Origin: Bacteroidota bacterium | GTDB taxonomy: Bacteria > Bacteroidota > Bacteroidia > Flavobacteriales > Flavobacteriaceae | Length of the DNA: 8,039 nucleotides | Direction: 5' to 3' | Assembly (NCBI GenBank): GCA_024278565.1 | Contig: JAJRSY010000060.1 | Span: forward strand, 1 to 8,039 | Position numbers and translations under genes: made by a program | Notes under the pieces: model-generated | What the model was told of the DNA's origin: nothing | Seen by the model: the letters and a program-made list of their open reading frames with translations, nothing else | The model's database searches: none | Shown: in pieces, positions 1-6,238 of the stretch | Numbering within the stretch: the first letter of the stretch is position 1 | How the letters are laid out: every line of letters starts with the position of its first letter

Positions 1-162
1 AACCGTACAGGAAGGATGGTCTTTTATTTTTAACGGAACTGTATCGGGTTTGATGTCGCCTATTGTCAAATGAAGATTTTCATGTGCAGCTTTTTCCAAG
101 AAATAATCCAATAGATAAGAAGTTGATTTTCCGGCTCCGACCACAAGTATTTTTCTTGGCAT
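1..162 (-). CDS. Saccharopine dehydrogenase-family protein, N-terminal part (runs off window)
   Basis: The minus strand reads 54 open codons from an ATG at 160-162 to the left edge, beginning MPRKILVVGAGKSTSYLL and continuing with HENLHLTIGDIKPD. A beta strand, then GxGxx(S/T), a helix, and a second strand ending in an acidic residue (GD) is the start of a Rossmann NAD(P)-binding fold. The pattern matches the N-terminus of bacterial saccharopine dehydrogenase/reductase-like proteins, which in Flavobacteriia are often found beside DUF423 genes. Those enzymes act on saccharopine or related imino-acid adducts, but many family members have unknown substrates, so the reaction is not settled here. 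The catalytic region lies outside the window. It is divergent from the DUF423 gene, with 81 bases between the starts. The family call is fairly sure; the specific function is not. Confidence 0.75.
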   Translation of the reverse strand, partial: MPRKILVVGAGKSTSYLLDYFLEKAAHENLHLTIGDIKPDTVPLKIKDHPSCTV

Positions 163-171
163 AGGTTTTCT

Positions 172-179
172 TAACTTTG
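172..179 (+). promoter_or_regulatory. Bacteroidota-type -7 box upstream of the DUF423 gene
   Basis: TAACTTTG fits the TAnnTTTG -7 consensus of the Bacteroidota housekeeping sigma factor. It would start a transcript near position 186 with a leader of roughly 58 bases before the DUF423 ATG at 244. No well-placed -33 TTG is visible (the nearest TTG, at 156-158, is too close), so this is only a candidate. Confidence 0.35.
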
Positions 180-243
180 TACAAAAAACGAAGTGCTAAG
201 GTATCAAATTGTTATATTTATAAAAAAACAAGCGGTTATAGTT

Positions 244-630
244 ATGAACAAAACAATATTTTTGACAGGAGCTATATTTGGCGCTTTGGCCGTGATCATC
301 GGGGCCTTTGGTGCCCATGGCCTAGAGAACCTGATCGATTCAGATGCCATACAGACTTTTGAGACAGGGGTGAAATACCAAACGTACCATGCCATTTTTC
401 TTTTAGTGCTGGGCAGTGTGGCCCAATTGCCCGAACAAAGTAAAAAACCGATCTACTATTTTATCGTTATGGGCATTCTCTTGTTTTCTTTCTCGATCTA
501 TTTTTTGGCGACAAACAGTTTGACCGGTTTTGATTTTAGAACGATCGGTTTTGTAACCCCAATTGGGGGAGCGCTTCTTATTTTAGGATGGGTTATGTTG
601 GGCATTAAGTGTTATCAAAATTGGAAATAA
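244..630 (+). CDS. DUF423 family small integral membrane protein
   Basis: A 128-residue protein with four predicted transmembrane helices at about residues 3-22, 47-63, 71-90 and 103-122. Family landmarks are GAFGAHGL (20-27) at the end of helix 1, TGVKYQTYHA (41-50) leading into helix 2, LFSFSIYFLA (80-89, where the family commonly has LFSGSLY) and TPIGGALLILGW (105-116) in helix 4. This matches the DUF423 (YgdD/YwdK-like) family, whose biochemical role is unknown; the protein sits in the inner membrane. The frame is open upstream to an ATG at 193, but that adds a 17-residue extension not typical of the family, while the ATG at 244 places MNKTIFLTGAIFGALA at the expected N-terminus. It lies head-to-head with the saccharopine-dehydrogenase-like gene, a neighbour pair common in Flavobacteriia, and ends 10 bases from the convergent sigma-factor gene. 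Confidence 0.88.
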   Translation: MNKTIFLTGAIFGALAVIIGAFGAHGLENLIDSDAIQTFETGVKYQTYHAIFLLVLGSVAQLPEQSKKPIYYFIVMGILLFSFSIYFLATNSLTGFDFRTIGFVTPIGGALLILGWVMLGIKCYQNWK

Positions 631-640
631 AGGAAAAGGG

Positions 641-1231
641 TTAAGAAATGTACGGTAACGCAAGACCATGTGCTAGCAGTACAAAAAACAAATGGGCATT
701 TTCTCTTAAAAAGTGCAGTGCTTTAGAAATATGTGCCTCAACAGTTTTTTTTGAGATCCCCATTTTATAGGCAACCTCTTGATATTTTAACATATCGTAC
801 TTGCTTAGCATAAAAGCTTCTTTGCACTTTGGGGGCAGTTTACCTATCAGTTTCTTAATTTGATCGATCCGTGAAAATTTTGATTCCCCACCAAAGCTTA
901 GCTCGTAAAAAACAGCACTTTTGATCTCATCGAGAAATGCTCTTTCTTTCTTTTGCTTTCTAATGTTTTGGAGAAATTGATTATGGCAGATCTTGAAAAG
1001 ATAATTCGCAATTGAAAGTTCACTGTTGATCTGCTGTCTTTTCTCCCATAGCTTCATGAATGTTTCTTGAGCCAGATCTTCTGCCAAACTTCTATTGTTC
1101 GACAATTTTAAAATATAATTGCACAACTTGGAGTAATACAGTCCATACAACTCATTATAGGCCATTATATCACCATTTTTCAATGCTTCTGAGAAATCGA
1201 TATTCCGTTGTTTTGAATCTTTTTCATCCAT
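641..1231 (-). CDS. FecI-like ECF RNA polymerase sigma factor (Bacteroidota type)
   Basis: A 196-residue sigma-70 family protein of the extracytoplasmic function class. Region 2 spans roughly residues 24-95. It includes AYNELYGLYYSKLCNYI, then AEDLAQETFMKLWEKR (50-65), the conserved -10-recognition and core-binding helix block with its D-x-x-Q-E-x-F motif. Region 4 spans about 123-177 with LPPKCKEAFMLSKYD (132-146), then a helix-turn-helix in YQEVAYKMGISKKTVEAHI (150-168), which recognises the -35-like element. A short hydrophobic tail after residue 180 is common in this Bacteroidota subfamily. The start is the first ATG of the frame (1229-1231). It is divergent from the FecR-like gene, with 298 bases between them, rather than in the more usual sigma-fecR-receptor order on one strand. 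By family knowledge it directs transcription of the neighbouring fecR-receptor operon when released or activated by FecR. The specific target promoters are inferred. Confidence 0.92.
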   Translation of the reverse strand: MDEKDSKQRNIDFSEALKNGDIMAYNELYGLYYSKLCNYILKLSNNRSLAEDLAQETFMKLWEKRQQINSELSIANYLFKICHNQFLQNIRKQKKERAFLDEIKSAVFYELSFGGESKFSRIDQIKKLIGKLPPKCKEAFMLSKYDMLKYQEVAYKMGISKKTVEAHISKALHFLRENAHLFFVLLAHGLALPYIS

Positions 1232-1529
1232 AATCAGAAACTAAATGTAATAAAAATTAAGGATCACTAAGGGTTTTTTTTATTTTTTGCATATTAAGTA
1301 TAGAGGTTCTACCACTATTTGTGTGGGTAAGATTCTATTTTCAGTTATAAATAATCTTAAAAAACAACATGAAAATGATATAATGAATCAATGATTGAAT
1401 AAAAAAACATTTAATGTGTTGATATTCAAATAATTATAGCTGTTCTATTCTCTCATTAAAGCATTTTTAACATTCATTCATTTTAAACTGATCTGAATCT
1501 TCCACTATAGAAAACATCATTTCACCGGT
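1232..1529. promoter_or_regulatory. Divergent intergenic region between sigma factor and FecR genes
   Basis: This 298-base, strongly AT-rich stretch must hold the start signals for both the minus-strand sigma gene and the plus-strand FecR-receptor operon. I searched both strands for a TAnnTTTG box and found no exact match; TATTTTTTG at 1271-1279 is off by one in spacing. The lack of a housekeeping box before the FecR gene would fit recognition by the adjacent ECF sigma factor, but I cannot identify its motif. A short direct repeat, CCACTAT, lies at 1312-1318 and again just upstream of the FecR gene near 1502. No RNA gene or open frame of note is visible. Confidence 0.4.
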
Positions 1530-2648
1530 ATGCAGCTATTGATCATTAAATACCTGAAAGGGACCATAAACGAGCTAGAGGAAAAAGAGTTGTACAGGTG
1601 GCTCAAGAATGATAAAAAAAACATAGCTTTTTTTAAAAGGGAAATATTAATTTATGGACTACAACGTAGTTCAGAAAATGTTTTTGACCCTAAAAGAGCG
1701 TTCGATGATTTTAAGAGAAAAGTAAAGAAAGATGGAAAACGTATGAAAGCCAACCATTTTGAAACCTTCTACAAATATGCCGCAGCAGTTATTGTTTTGG
1801 TATCAAGTGTTTTTGTGACGTACCGTTTGTCCAAGAATGCGGATGTTGGTATAAACGATAATTTCAAGGTGGTTGAACAGCACACGGTCAAAACCGATAA
1901 AATCATCTTGACCCTTAGTGATGGCACCACAAAAATCTTGGGAAAAAAAAAGGGGGAACTGTCGTATTTAGCTGAAGAAAGCACAAAGAAAACCGTTGAA
2001 TATAATGAGGTCAGAGTGCCTAGGGGTCAAATGTTCAGGCTCATTTTATCAGACGGAACAAAAGTTTGGCTCAATTCAGAGACAAAGCTCAAATACCCAA
2101 AAAAATTCTTACAGGGATCACGTACAAGAACCGTTGTGCTTGAAGGAGAGGCATATTTTGAGGTTACGCACAATAAAGAGCGGCCGTTCATTGTAAAGGC
2201 CTCTACTATCAATGTCAAAGTACTGGGGACCAAATTTAACGTTTCATCCTATCCGAACGATGAGAACATCAATACAACCTTGGTAGAAGGCTCTGTCAAT
2301 GTTATAGATTCCATCTCCTCGAACAACTCTATTTTGATAAAACCAAATTTTCAGGCATCTTTCAACCGTAACAGCACCTTTCTTTCGTCTAAAGAGGTAA
2401 ATACAGACAATTACATTGCTTGGGTACAAAAAAAGATTGTTTTTGAAGACCTTTCCTTTAAAGATCTGTTGGCTAAAATTGAACGGGCGTACAACATTGA
2501 GATAGAGAATCGAAACAGCAAGTTGAACAACCAACTTTTTACAGGGCAATTTGATGTTGAAGGAATCGATGTTATTTTCAAGGCGCTATCAACAAGTGGT
2601 GGTTTTGAGTATGAAATAACAAAAAACAAGGTAACCATTAAAAAATAA
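1530..2648 (+). CDS. FecR-like anti-sigma factor with C-terminal DUF4974
   Basis: A 372-residue single-pass inner-membrane protein. The N-terminal cytoplasmic part (1-80) starts IIKYLKGTINELEEKELYRWL, the small helical anti-sigma region typical of Bacteroidota FecR proteins. One transmembrane helix follows at about 81-100 (YAAAVIVLVSSVFVTY). The periplasmic FecR domain covers about 157-260: VPRGQMFRLILSDGTKVWLN (163-182), then VLEGEAYFEVTHN (203-215), PFIVKAS (219-225) and VLGTKFNVSSY (231-241). Residues from about 299 to the end form a DUF4974 module, a small STN-like fold with FEDLSFKDLLAKIERAYNI. The protein senses the state of the outer-membrane receptor through the receptor's STN domain and controls the ECF sigma factor. 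The start fits the family N-terminus. The stop is 46 bases before the receptor gene, consistent with an operon. No truncation or frameshift is seen. Confidence 0.93.
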   Translation: MQLLIIKYLKGTINELEEKELYRWLKNDKKNIAFFKREILIYGLQRSSENVFDPKRAFDDFKRKVKKDGKRMKANHFETFYKYAAAVIVLVSSVFVTYRLSKNADVGINDNFKVVEQHTVKTDKIILTLSDGTTKILGKKKGELSYLAEESTKKTVEYNEVRVPRGQMFRLILSDGTKVWLNSETKLKYPKKFLQGSRTRTVVLEGEAYFEVTHNKERPFIVKASTINVKVLGTKFNVSSYPNDENINTTLVEGSVNVIDSISSNNSILIKPNFQASFNRNSTFLSSKEVNTDNYIAWVQKKIVFEDLSFKDLLAKIERAYNIEIENRNSKLNNQLFTGQFDVEGIDVIFKALSTSGGFEYEITKNKVTIKK

Positions 2649-2694
2649 ACAGTAATGAACCTCAAGTATTAATAACCTAAAAGCAACTGAAATC

Positions 2695-5600
2695 ATGAAA
2701 AAAATCACTCTTTCCCCTTTTTTAGGAAAAAAAACGAATTATCCGTTAGTGAACAGCTTTAAAATGAAATTATCGATCTTCACACTTTTTTTTGCGGTTT
2801 TTCAAGTGCTTGCCACTAACAGCAGAGCGCAAGATAAAGTTACGCTTGATATGAAAAATGCGACTATTGAGCAAGTATTGCGCGAGATTAAAAATGAAAC
2901 AGGGTATAAGTTTCTGTACCGTGGCGAAGATGTAGATCTCAAAGCAAAAATTTCTTTAAAAGTTCATGAAGAACCCCTTGATATTGTGTTGGGCAAGTTA
3001 TTTAAAAACACGCATATTTCACACACCACTATCGATAGGCAAATTGTACTGACCAAAAAGCCCGTGCTGGAATCTAAAGGTCTTTTAGATATGGGGCGCG
3101 AAATAAAAGGATTGGTAAAAGATGCTGACGGCCTGCCCTTGCCCGGTGCAAACGTGGTCGTAAAAGGAACAGGTATAGGCGCACAAACAGATTTTGATGG
3201 AAAATTCGCCATATCGGTACCTGATGATAGCAGCATATTGGTGATTTCATATTTAGGCTTTAAAACCGTTGAGATCGACATTACCGATAAAGACTATATA
3301 GAGGTACAGTTGGATGCTGCGGCAGCCCAATTGGATGATGTGGTCATTATAGGATCTAGGGGCAGATCAAGAACCGACGTAGATAGGCCTGTTCCGGTCG
3401 ATGTGGTAGAGGCAAAAGAATTGGCGGCAACGGGCCAAACAGATCTTGGCCAGCAAATACAATTTGTATCACCTTCTTTCAATTCTGCAAAATATGGTGT
3501 AAACGGCACAACCAATTATGCTGAACCGGCAACATTGAAAGGATTGTCACCAGATCAAGTACTGGTATTGGTAAATGGCAAACGGCGTCACCAGTTTTCC
3601 ACATTGAACCTGAATGTGGCCCCAGGCCTTGGGACCATAGTGACCGATTTAAACTCAATTCCGACGGGGGCCTTGAAAAGAATCGAGGTTTTGCGAGATG
3701 GTGCGGCAGCACAATATGGCTCAGACGCTATTGCCGGAATCATAAACCTCAGTTTGAACAATTCAGTTGGTGTTGGCACATATAATGGTACCGCCGGCAT
3801 ACATAAAGAAGGTGATGGGGTCACATTTAAACACAGTTTCAACTATGGGTTTGGTCTGGGAAAAGAAAACAGCTACTTTAATGTGACCCTTGAAACGTTC
3901 ACATTTAGTGGAACAAACCGATCCGATCCTTATGCGGGCAGCGTCTATCCCGATACTCCTGATGACTACGGGGTTACGGGCCCCACGGCTGAATTTCCTT
4001 ACGATACCGCCAACCCAAGGCAAGATAGGGGTGTTTATCCCCAAGATGATTTTGTTGTGGGCAATTATGGGGCAAATGAAAATGACACTTATCAAGCCTT
4101 TTTCAATGCAGGACTGCCTTTAGTGGAAAATTGGAGACTTTATGGCTTTGGCGGCGTATCTAGAAAGGATATTTTGGCGTTTGGGTTTTCTAGAAACCCC
4201 GCAAGGACCAGTAGAGCGGTTTTATCTGTTCGCCCTGATGGTTATGTACCCGAATTGCCAGGAACTTCTTTTGATGTTTCAACGGTTATTGGAATCGACC
4301 GCATTACAGAAGATGGATGGAACTATGATCTTAGCTATAGTTACGGAAGAAATTACTTAGACCTTTTTGCCAACAATACAACAAACCCGTCTTTGGGGTC
4401 GGCCACCCCGACCGAATTTAAAGTGGGCAGGTATGAATTTAGACAGGCAATAGGTGAGCTCAATATCTCTAAAGCCCTCTCAGAGACCTTTAATTTGGCT
4501 TTCGGGGCCCAATATAGAAAAGATAATTTCTTGTTGCACTCTGGGTCGCCCGAATCTTATGAGGTCGGGCCTTTGGCAACCCAAGGAAAAGATGTTGGCT
4601 CAAGCGCAAGACCTGGTATTGCTTTGGTGGATGAGAACGATTTAGACAGATCCAATATGGGGCTTTATGTAGACCTTGAAAAAGATCTGTCTGAAAAAAT
4701 GCTCCTAACGGCAGCTCTTCGATATGAGAATTACAGCGATTTCGGAGGTAACCTCTCCGGCAAGTTGGCCGCTAGGTATAAGTTGACCGATAATTTTGCT
4801 GTAAGAGGCTCGTACAACAGGGGTTTTAGAGCCCCTTCATTGGCTCAAATAGGAAATAGGGTCAACACCTCCACGGTTCAAAACGGAATTATTGTAATCA
4901 CCAAACAAGTTTCCAGTGACGACGCAAGACTTGCCCAATTGGGAATCGAAGCCCCAAAAGCAGAAATTTCCAACAATTATAATATAGGTCTTACGGCAAA
5001 AATCGCAGGTGGGGCGCTGTTGCTTACATTAGATGCCTTTCAGATAGATATTGATGATAGGATCGTTATATCGGAACGATTGAATACCGACAACTTTCCG
5101 ACAGTTGCCGCTTTGTTTCCAGAAGCAAGAGAGATCAGGTTTTTCACCAATCACATAACCACCCAAACCAGGGGTGTCGATTTTGTGGCCTCTTACAACA
5201 AGGTCTTTTCGGAAAAAAGCAACCTCAATGCCAGTATAGCCCTTTCGGTAAACGAAACAAAGGTAAAGAGCCAACAAGATACACCTTCGGAAATATTGGA
5301 TGGAGCTGCGGCCGAGTTTCAGGACACCAAACTTTTGGGGGCTGTTGCCACTGAACTTATCGAGGTTGCCCAACCACGCAATAAGTTGTTGTTGTCAATG
5401 AACTACAATATTGGCAAGTTCGGGCTTATAGGCAGGGTAACGAACTTTGGGGAAGTAAGGGCCTCAAGTACCGGGCTGTCACTGGAAGATTCTAATGTAG
5501 TGCAGGGCGCAGGCCCCAATAACGTGCAGGTTTTCTCGTCAAAAGCAATTACAGACCTTAGTATATCTTATGGTTTCAGTGATACCTATAGAGTTACACT

Positions 5601-5772
5601 GGGGGCAAACAATATTTTTGATGTGTACCCAGATAAGTACAACAATGAGGCTGATGGCTTTGTGGGCCAGGCCGGTTCGTATGCCAACGGCCAAATACCC
5701 TATTCTAGAAATTCTAACCAGTTTGGTTTTAATGGAACCTATTATTTTTTGGGGATGAATATTGAGTTTTAA
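2695..5772 (+). CDS. TonB-dependent outer-membrane receptor with STN domain (signal-transducing, no SusD partner)
   Basis: A 1025-residue outer-membrane active transporter. A long signal peptide (1-45) has a basic N-region, an internal Met at 24, a hydrophobic core (26-40) and probable cleavage after NSRA before QDK. An STN domain (about 47-121) follows, with ATIEQVLREIKNETGYKFLY (56-75), the module that contacts FecR. A carboxypeptidase-regulatory-like beta-sandwich lies at about 136-208 (KGLVKDADGLPLPGANVVVKG; GFKTVEI). A TonB-box-like DDVVIIGSR sits at 214-222. The plug covers about 228-357, with VLVLVNGKRRHQ (289-300) and RIEVLRDGAAAQYGSDAIAG (329-348). The 22-strand barrel then runs to the terminal Phe and includes GFRAPSL (710-716), a classic receptor motif. 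The plug is of the general iron-complex/VNGKRRH type rather than a typical SusC. No SusD lipoprotein follows. The substrate (siderophore, haem, vitamin, peptide or sugar) cannot be read from the sequence. Confidence 0.93.
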   Translation: MKKITLSPFLGKKTNYPLVNSFKMKLSIFTLFFAVFQVLATNSRAQDKVTLDMKNATIEQVLREIKNETGYKFLYRGEDVDLKAKISLKVHEEPLDIVLGKLFKNTHISHTTIDRQIVLTKKPVLESKGLLDMGREIKGLVKDADGLPLPGANVVVKGTGIGAQTDFDGKFAISVPDDSSILVISYLGFKTVEIDITDKDYIEVQLDAAAAQLDDVVIIGSRGRSRTDVDRPVPVDVVEAKELAATGQTDLGQQIQFVSPSFNSAKYGVNGTTNYAEPATLKGLSPDQVLVLVNGKRRHQFSTLNLNVAPGLGTIVTDLNSIPTGALKRIEVLRDGAAAQYGSDAIAGIINLSLNNSVGVGTYNGTAGIHKEGDGVTFKHSFNYGFGLGKENSYFNVTLETFTFSGTNRSDPYAGSVYPDTPDDYGVTGPTAEFPYDTANPRQDRGVYPQDDFVVGNYGANENDTYQAFFNAGLPLVENWRLYGFGGVSRKDILAFGFSRNPARTSRAVLSVRPDGYVPELPGTSFDVSTVIGIDRITEDGWNYDLSYSYGRNYLDLFANNTTNPSLGSATPTEFKVGRYEFRQAIGELNISKALSETFNLAFGAQYRKDNFLLHSGSPESYEVGPLATQGKDVGSSARPGIALVDENDLDRSNMGLYVDLEKDLSEKMLLTAALRYENYSDFGGNLSGKLAARYKLTDNFAVRGSYNRGFRAPSLAQIGNRVNTSTVQNGIIVITKQVSSDDARLAQLGIEAPKAEISNNYNIGLTAKIAGGALLLTLDAFQIDIDDRIVISERLNTDNFPTVAALFPEAREIRFFTNHITTQTRGVDFVASYNKVFSEKSNLNASIALSVNETKVKSQQDTPSEILDGAAAEFQDTKLLGAVATELIEVAQPRNKLLLSMNYNIGKFGLIGRVTNFGEVRASSTGLSLEDSNVVQGAGPNNVQVFSSKAITDLSISYGFSDTYRVTLGANNIFDVYPDKYNNEADGFVGQAGSYANGQIPYSRNSNQFGFNGTYYFLGMNIEF

Positions 5773-5872
5773 ATTCTTGTCTTTTAACAATCAATTTGAA
5801 CCGCAAGTTAAGGGAGGATGCCTGAAAAGGCAGTCTTTATTTTTCTCCACAAGACTTTTCATCCCCAAAAAA
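5745..5872. repeat. 15-bp perfect inverted repeat across the receptor stop codon
   Basis: TTTTTTGGGGATGAA at 5745-5759, inside the last codons of the receptor gene (encoding FLGM), is the exact reverse complement of TTCATCCCCAAAAAA at 5858-5872 in the intergenic region. The arms are separated by 98 bases that include the stop codon and a small hairpin (5819-5832). In the mRNA the 3' end of the coding region could therefore pair with the 3' untranslated region. The function is unknown: part of a termination or mRNA-stability structure, or coincidence helped by the homopolymer runs. Confidence 0.55.
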
Positions 5873-6034
5873 AGGCCATCTATCCAAGTACGCAAAATGC
5901 TTTGATCTAATATGGCAAGAGGCTGTACGGGGCAACGATTGACCCGAACCTTTTTGATGCCGTGCCAGATAAGTGTATTTTCAAAAAATTGAAAAATAGA
6001 TGCGGTTTATTAGAAGATTTTATGCGAAAGGTGT
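5773..6034. other. Non-coding spacer between receptor operon and pckA promoter
   Basis: Apart from the downstream arm of the inverted repeat and the weak terminator, I see no supported gene here. A 71-codon frame free of stops lies on the minus strand (5791-6006, stop codon included) and the same codon phase is also largely open on the plus strand, but neither has a convincing start or a recognised family. A decayed gene or repeat remnant is possible. The middle (about 5870-5980) is less AT-rich than ordinary intergenic DNA in this window. Confidence 0.4.
5819..5847 (+). terminator. Weak candidate rho-independent terminator after the receptor gene
   Basis: TGCCT (5819-5823) and AGGCA (5828-5832) form a 5-bp stem closed by a GAAA tetraloop, followed two bases later by a T-rich run (TCTTTATTTTTCT). 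The stem is short, but position and tail fit a terminator for the fecR-receptor operon, 47 bases past the stop codon. Confidence 0.45.
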
Positions 6035-6042
6035 TAATTTTG
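6035..6042 (+). promoter_or_regulatory. Bacteroidota-type -7 box for pckA
   Basis: TAATTTTG matches the TAnnTTTG -7 consensus exactly and is the only such match I found in the spacer. Transcription would begin near 6048-6050, giving pckA an unusually long leader of about 190 bases. No clear -33 TTG is seen at the expected distance, so strength and regulation are unknown. Confidence 0.5.
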
Positions 6043-6060
6043 CCCTTTTGAATTTTTAGT

Positions 6061-6217
6061 GAAGCTTTCCCGAGGTTTCGAGATTGAGATATCTCGACCC
6101 TTGAGCCTAAAGGACTCTTCGGGACTATTAATGGGTCTAGAGCTTGCCCGCCCCTGCCCGAATGAGGTCAGGTGGGCTGTCGGTCGGTCGGGATCCGGGG
6201 TTTAGCCTTCTGTTTTT
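6061..6217 (+). promoter_or_regulatory. Structured GC-rich leader RNA upstream of pckA (possible cis-regulatory RNA or repeat)
   Basis: Hand folding gives a nested set of helices. TCCCGA (6068-6073) pairs with TCGGGA (6119-6124) and encloses two hairpins: TCGAGAT/ATCTCGA (6078-6084 with 6091-6097, a perfect 7-bp stem) and GAGCC/GGaCTC (6103-6107 with 6112-6117, one bulged A). Together these make a three-way junction. AAGCT (6062-6066) can also pair with AGCTT (6141-6145) as an outer closing stem. Next comes a hairpin at 6146-6177: GCCC/GGGC, CCTG/CAGG and CC/GG around a GAATGA loop. GGCT (6175-6178) could instead pair with AGCC (6204-6207), just before a T run at 6211-6217. The segment is much more GC-rich than its surroundings and starts just after the predicted transcription start. 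It could be a leader regulating pckA, an independent small RNA or a dispersed palindromic repeat; I do not recognise it as a known riboswitch. Confidence 0.5.
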
Positions 6218-6238
6218 TAAATTACTTAATAAACGTGT

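Noticed and set aside
128..148. GAGKST at the start of the minus-strand partial gene resembling a P-loop
   Set aside because: It follows directly after a hydrophobic strand at the extreme N-terminus and is followed by a helix and a second strand ending in GD, as in a Rossmann dinucleotide-binding fold; a full Walker A (GxxxxGK[ST]) is not present.
193..243. Upstream ATG extending the DUF423 protein by 17 residues
   Set aside because: The extension is not part of the family N-terminus, and the ATG at 244 gives the expected start immediately before helix 1.
1388..1398. TCAATGATTGA inverted repeat in the sigma/FecR intergenic region
   Set aside because: Arms of only 5 bases in AT-rich DNA are expected by chance; there is no second copy or link to a known operator.
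2700..5770. Many long open frames on the opposite strand and in other phases inside the receptor gene
   Set aside because: They are shadows of a strongly supported reading frame, with no recognisable domains or start context.
5912..5992. Plus-strand ATG opening a 26-codon frame
   Set aside because: It has no ribosome-binding context, no recognisable product and normal chance length.
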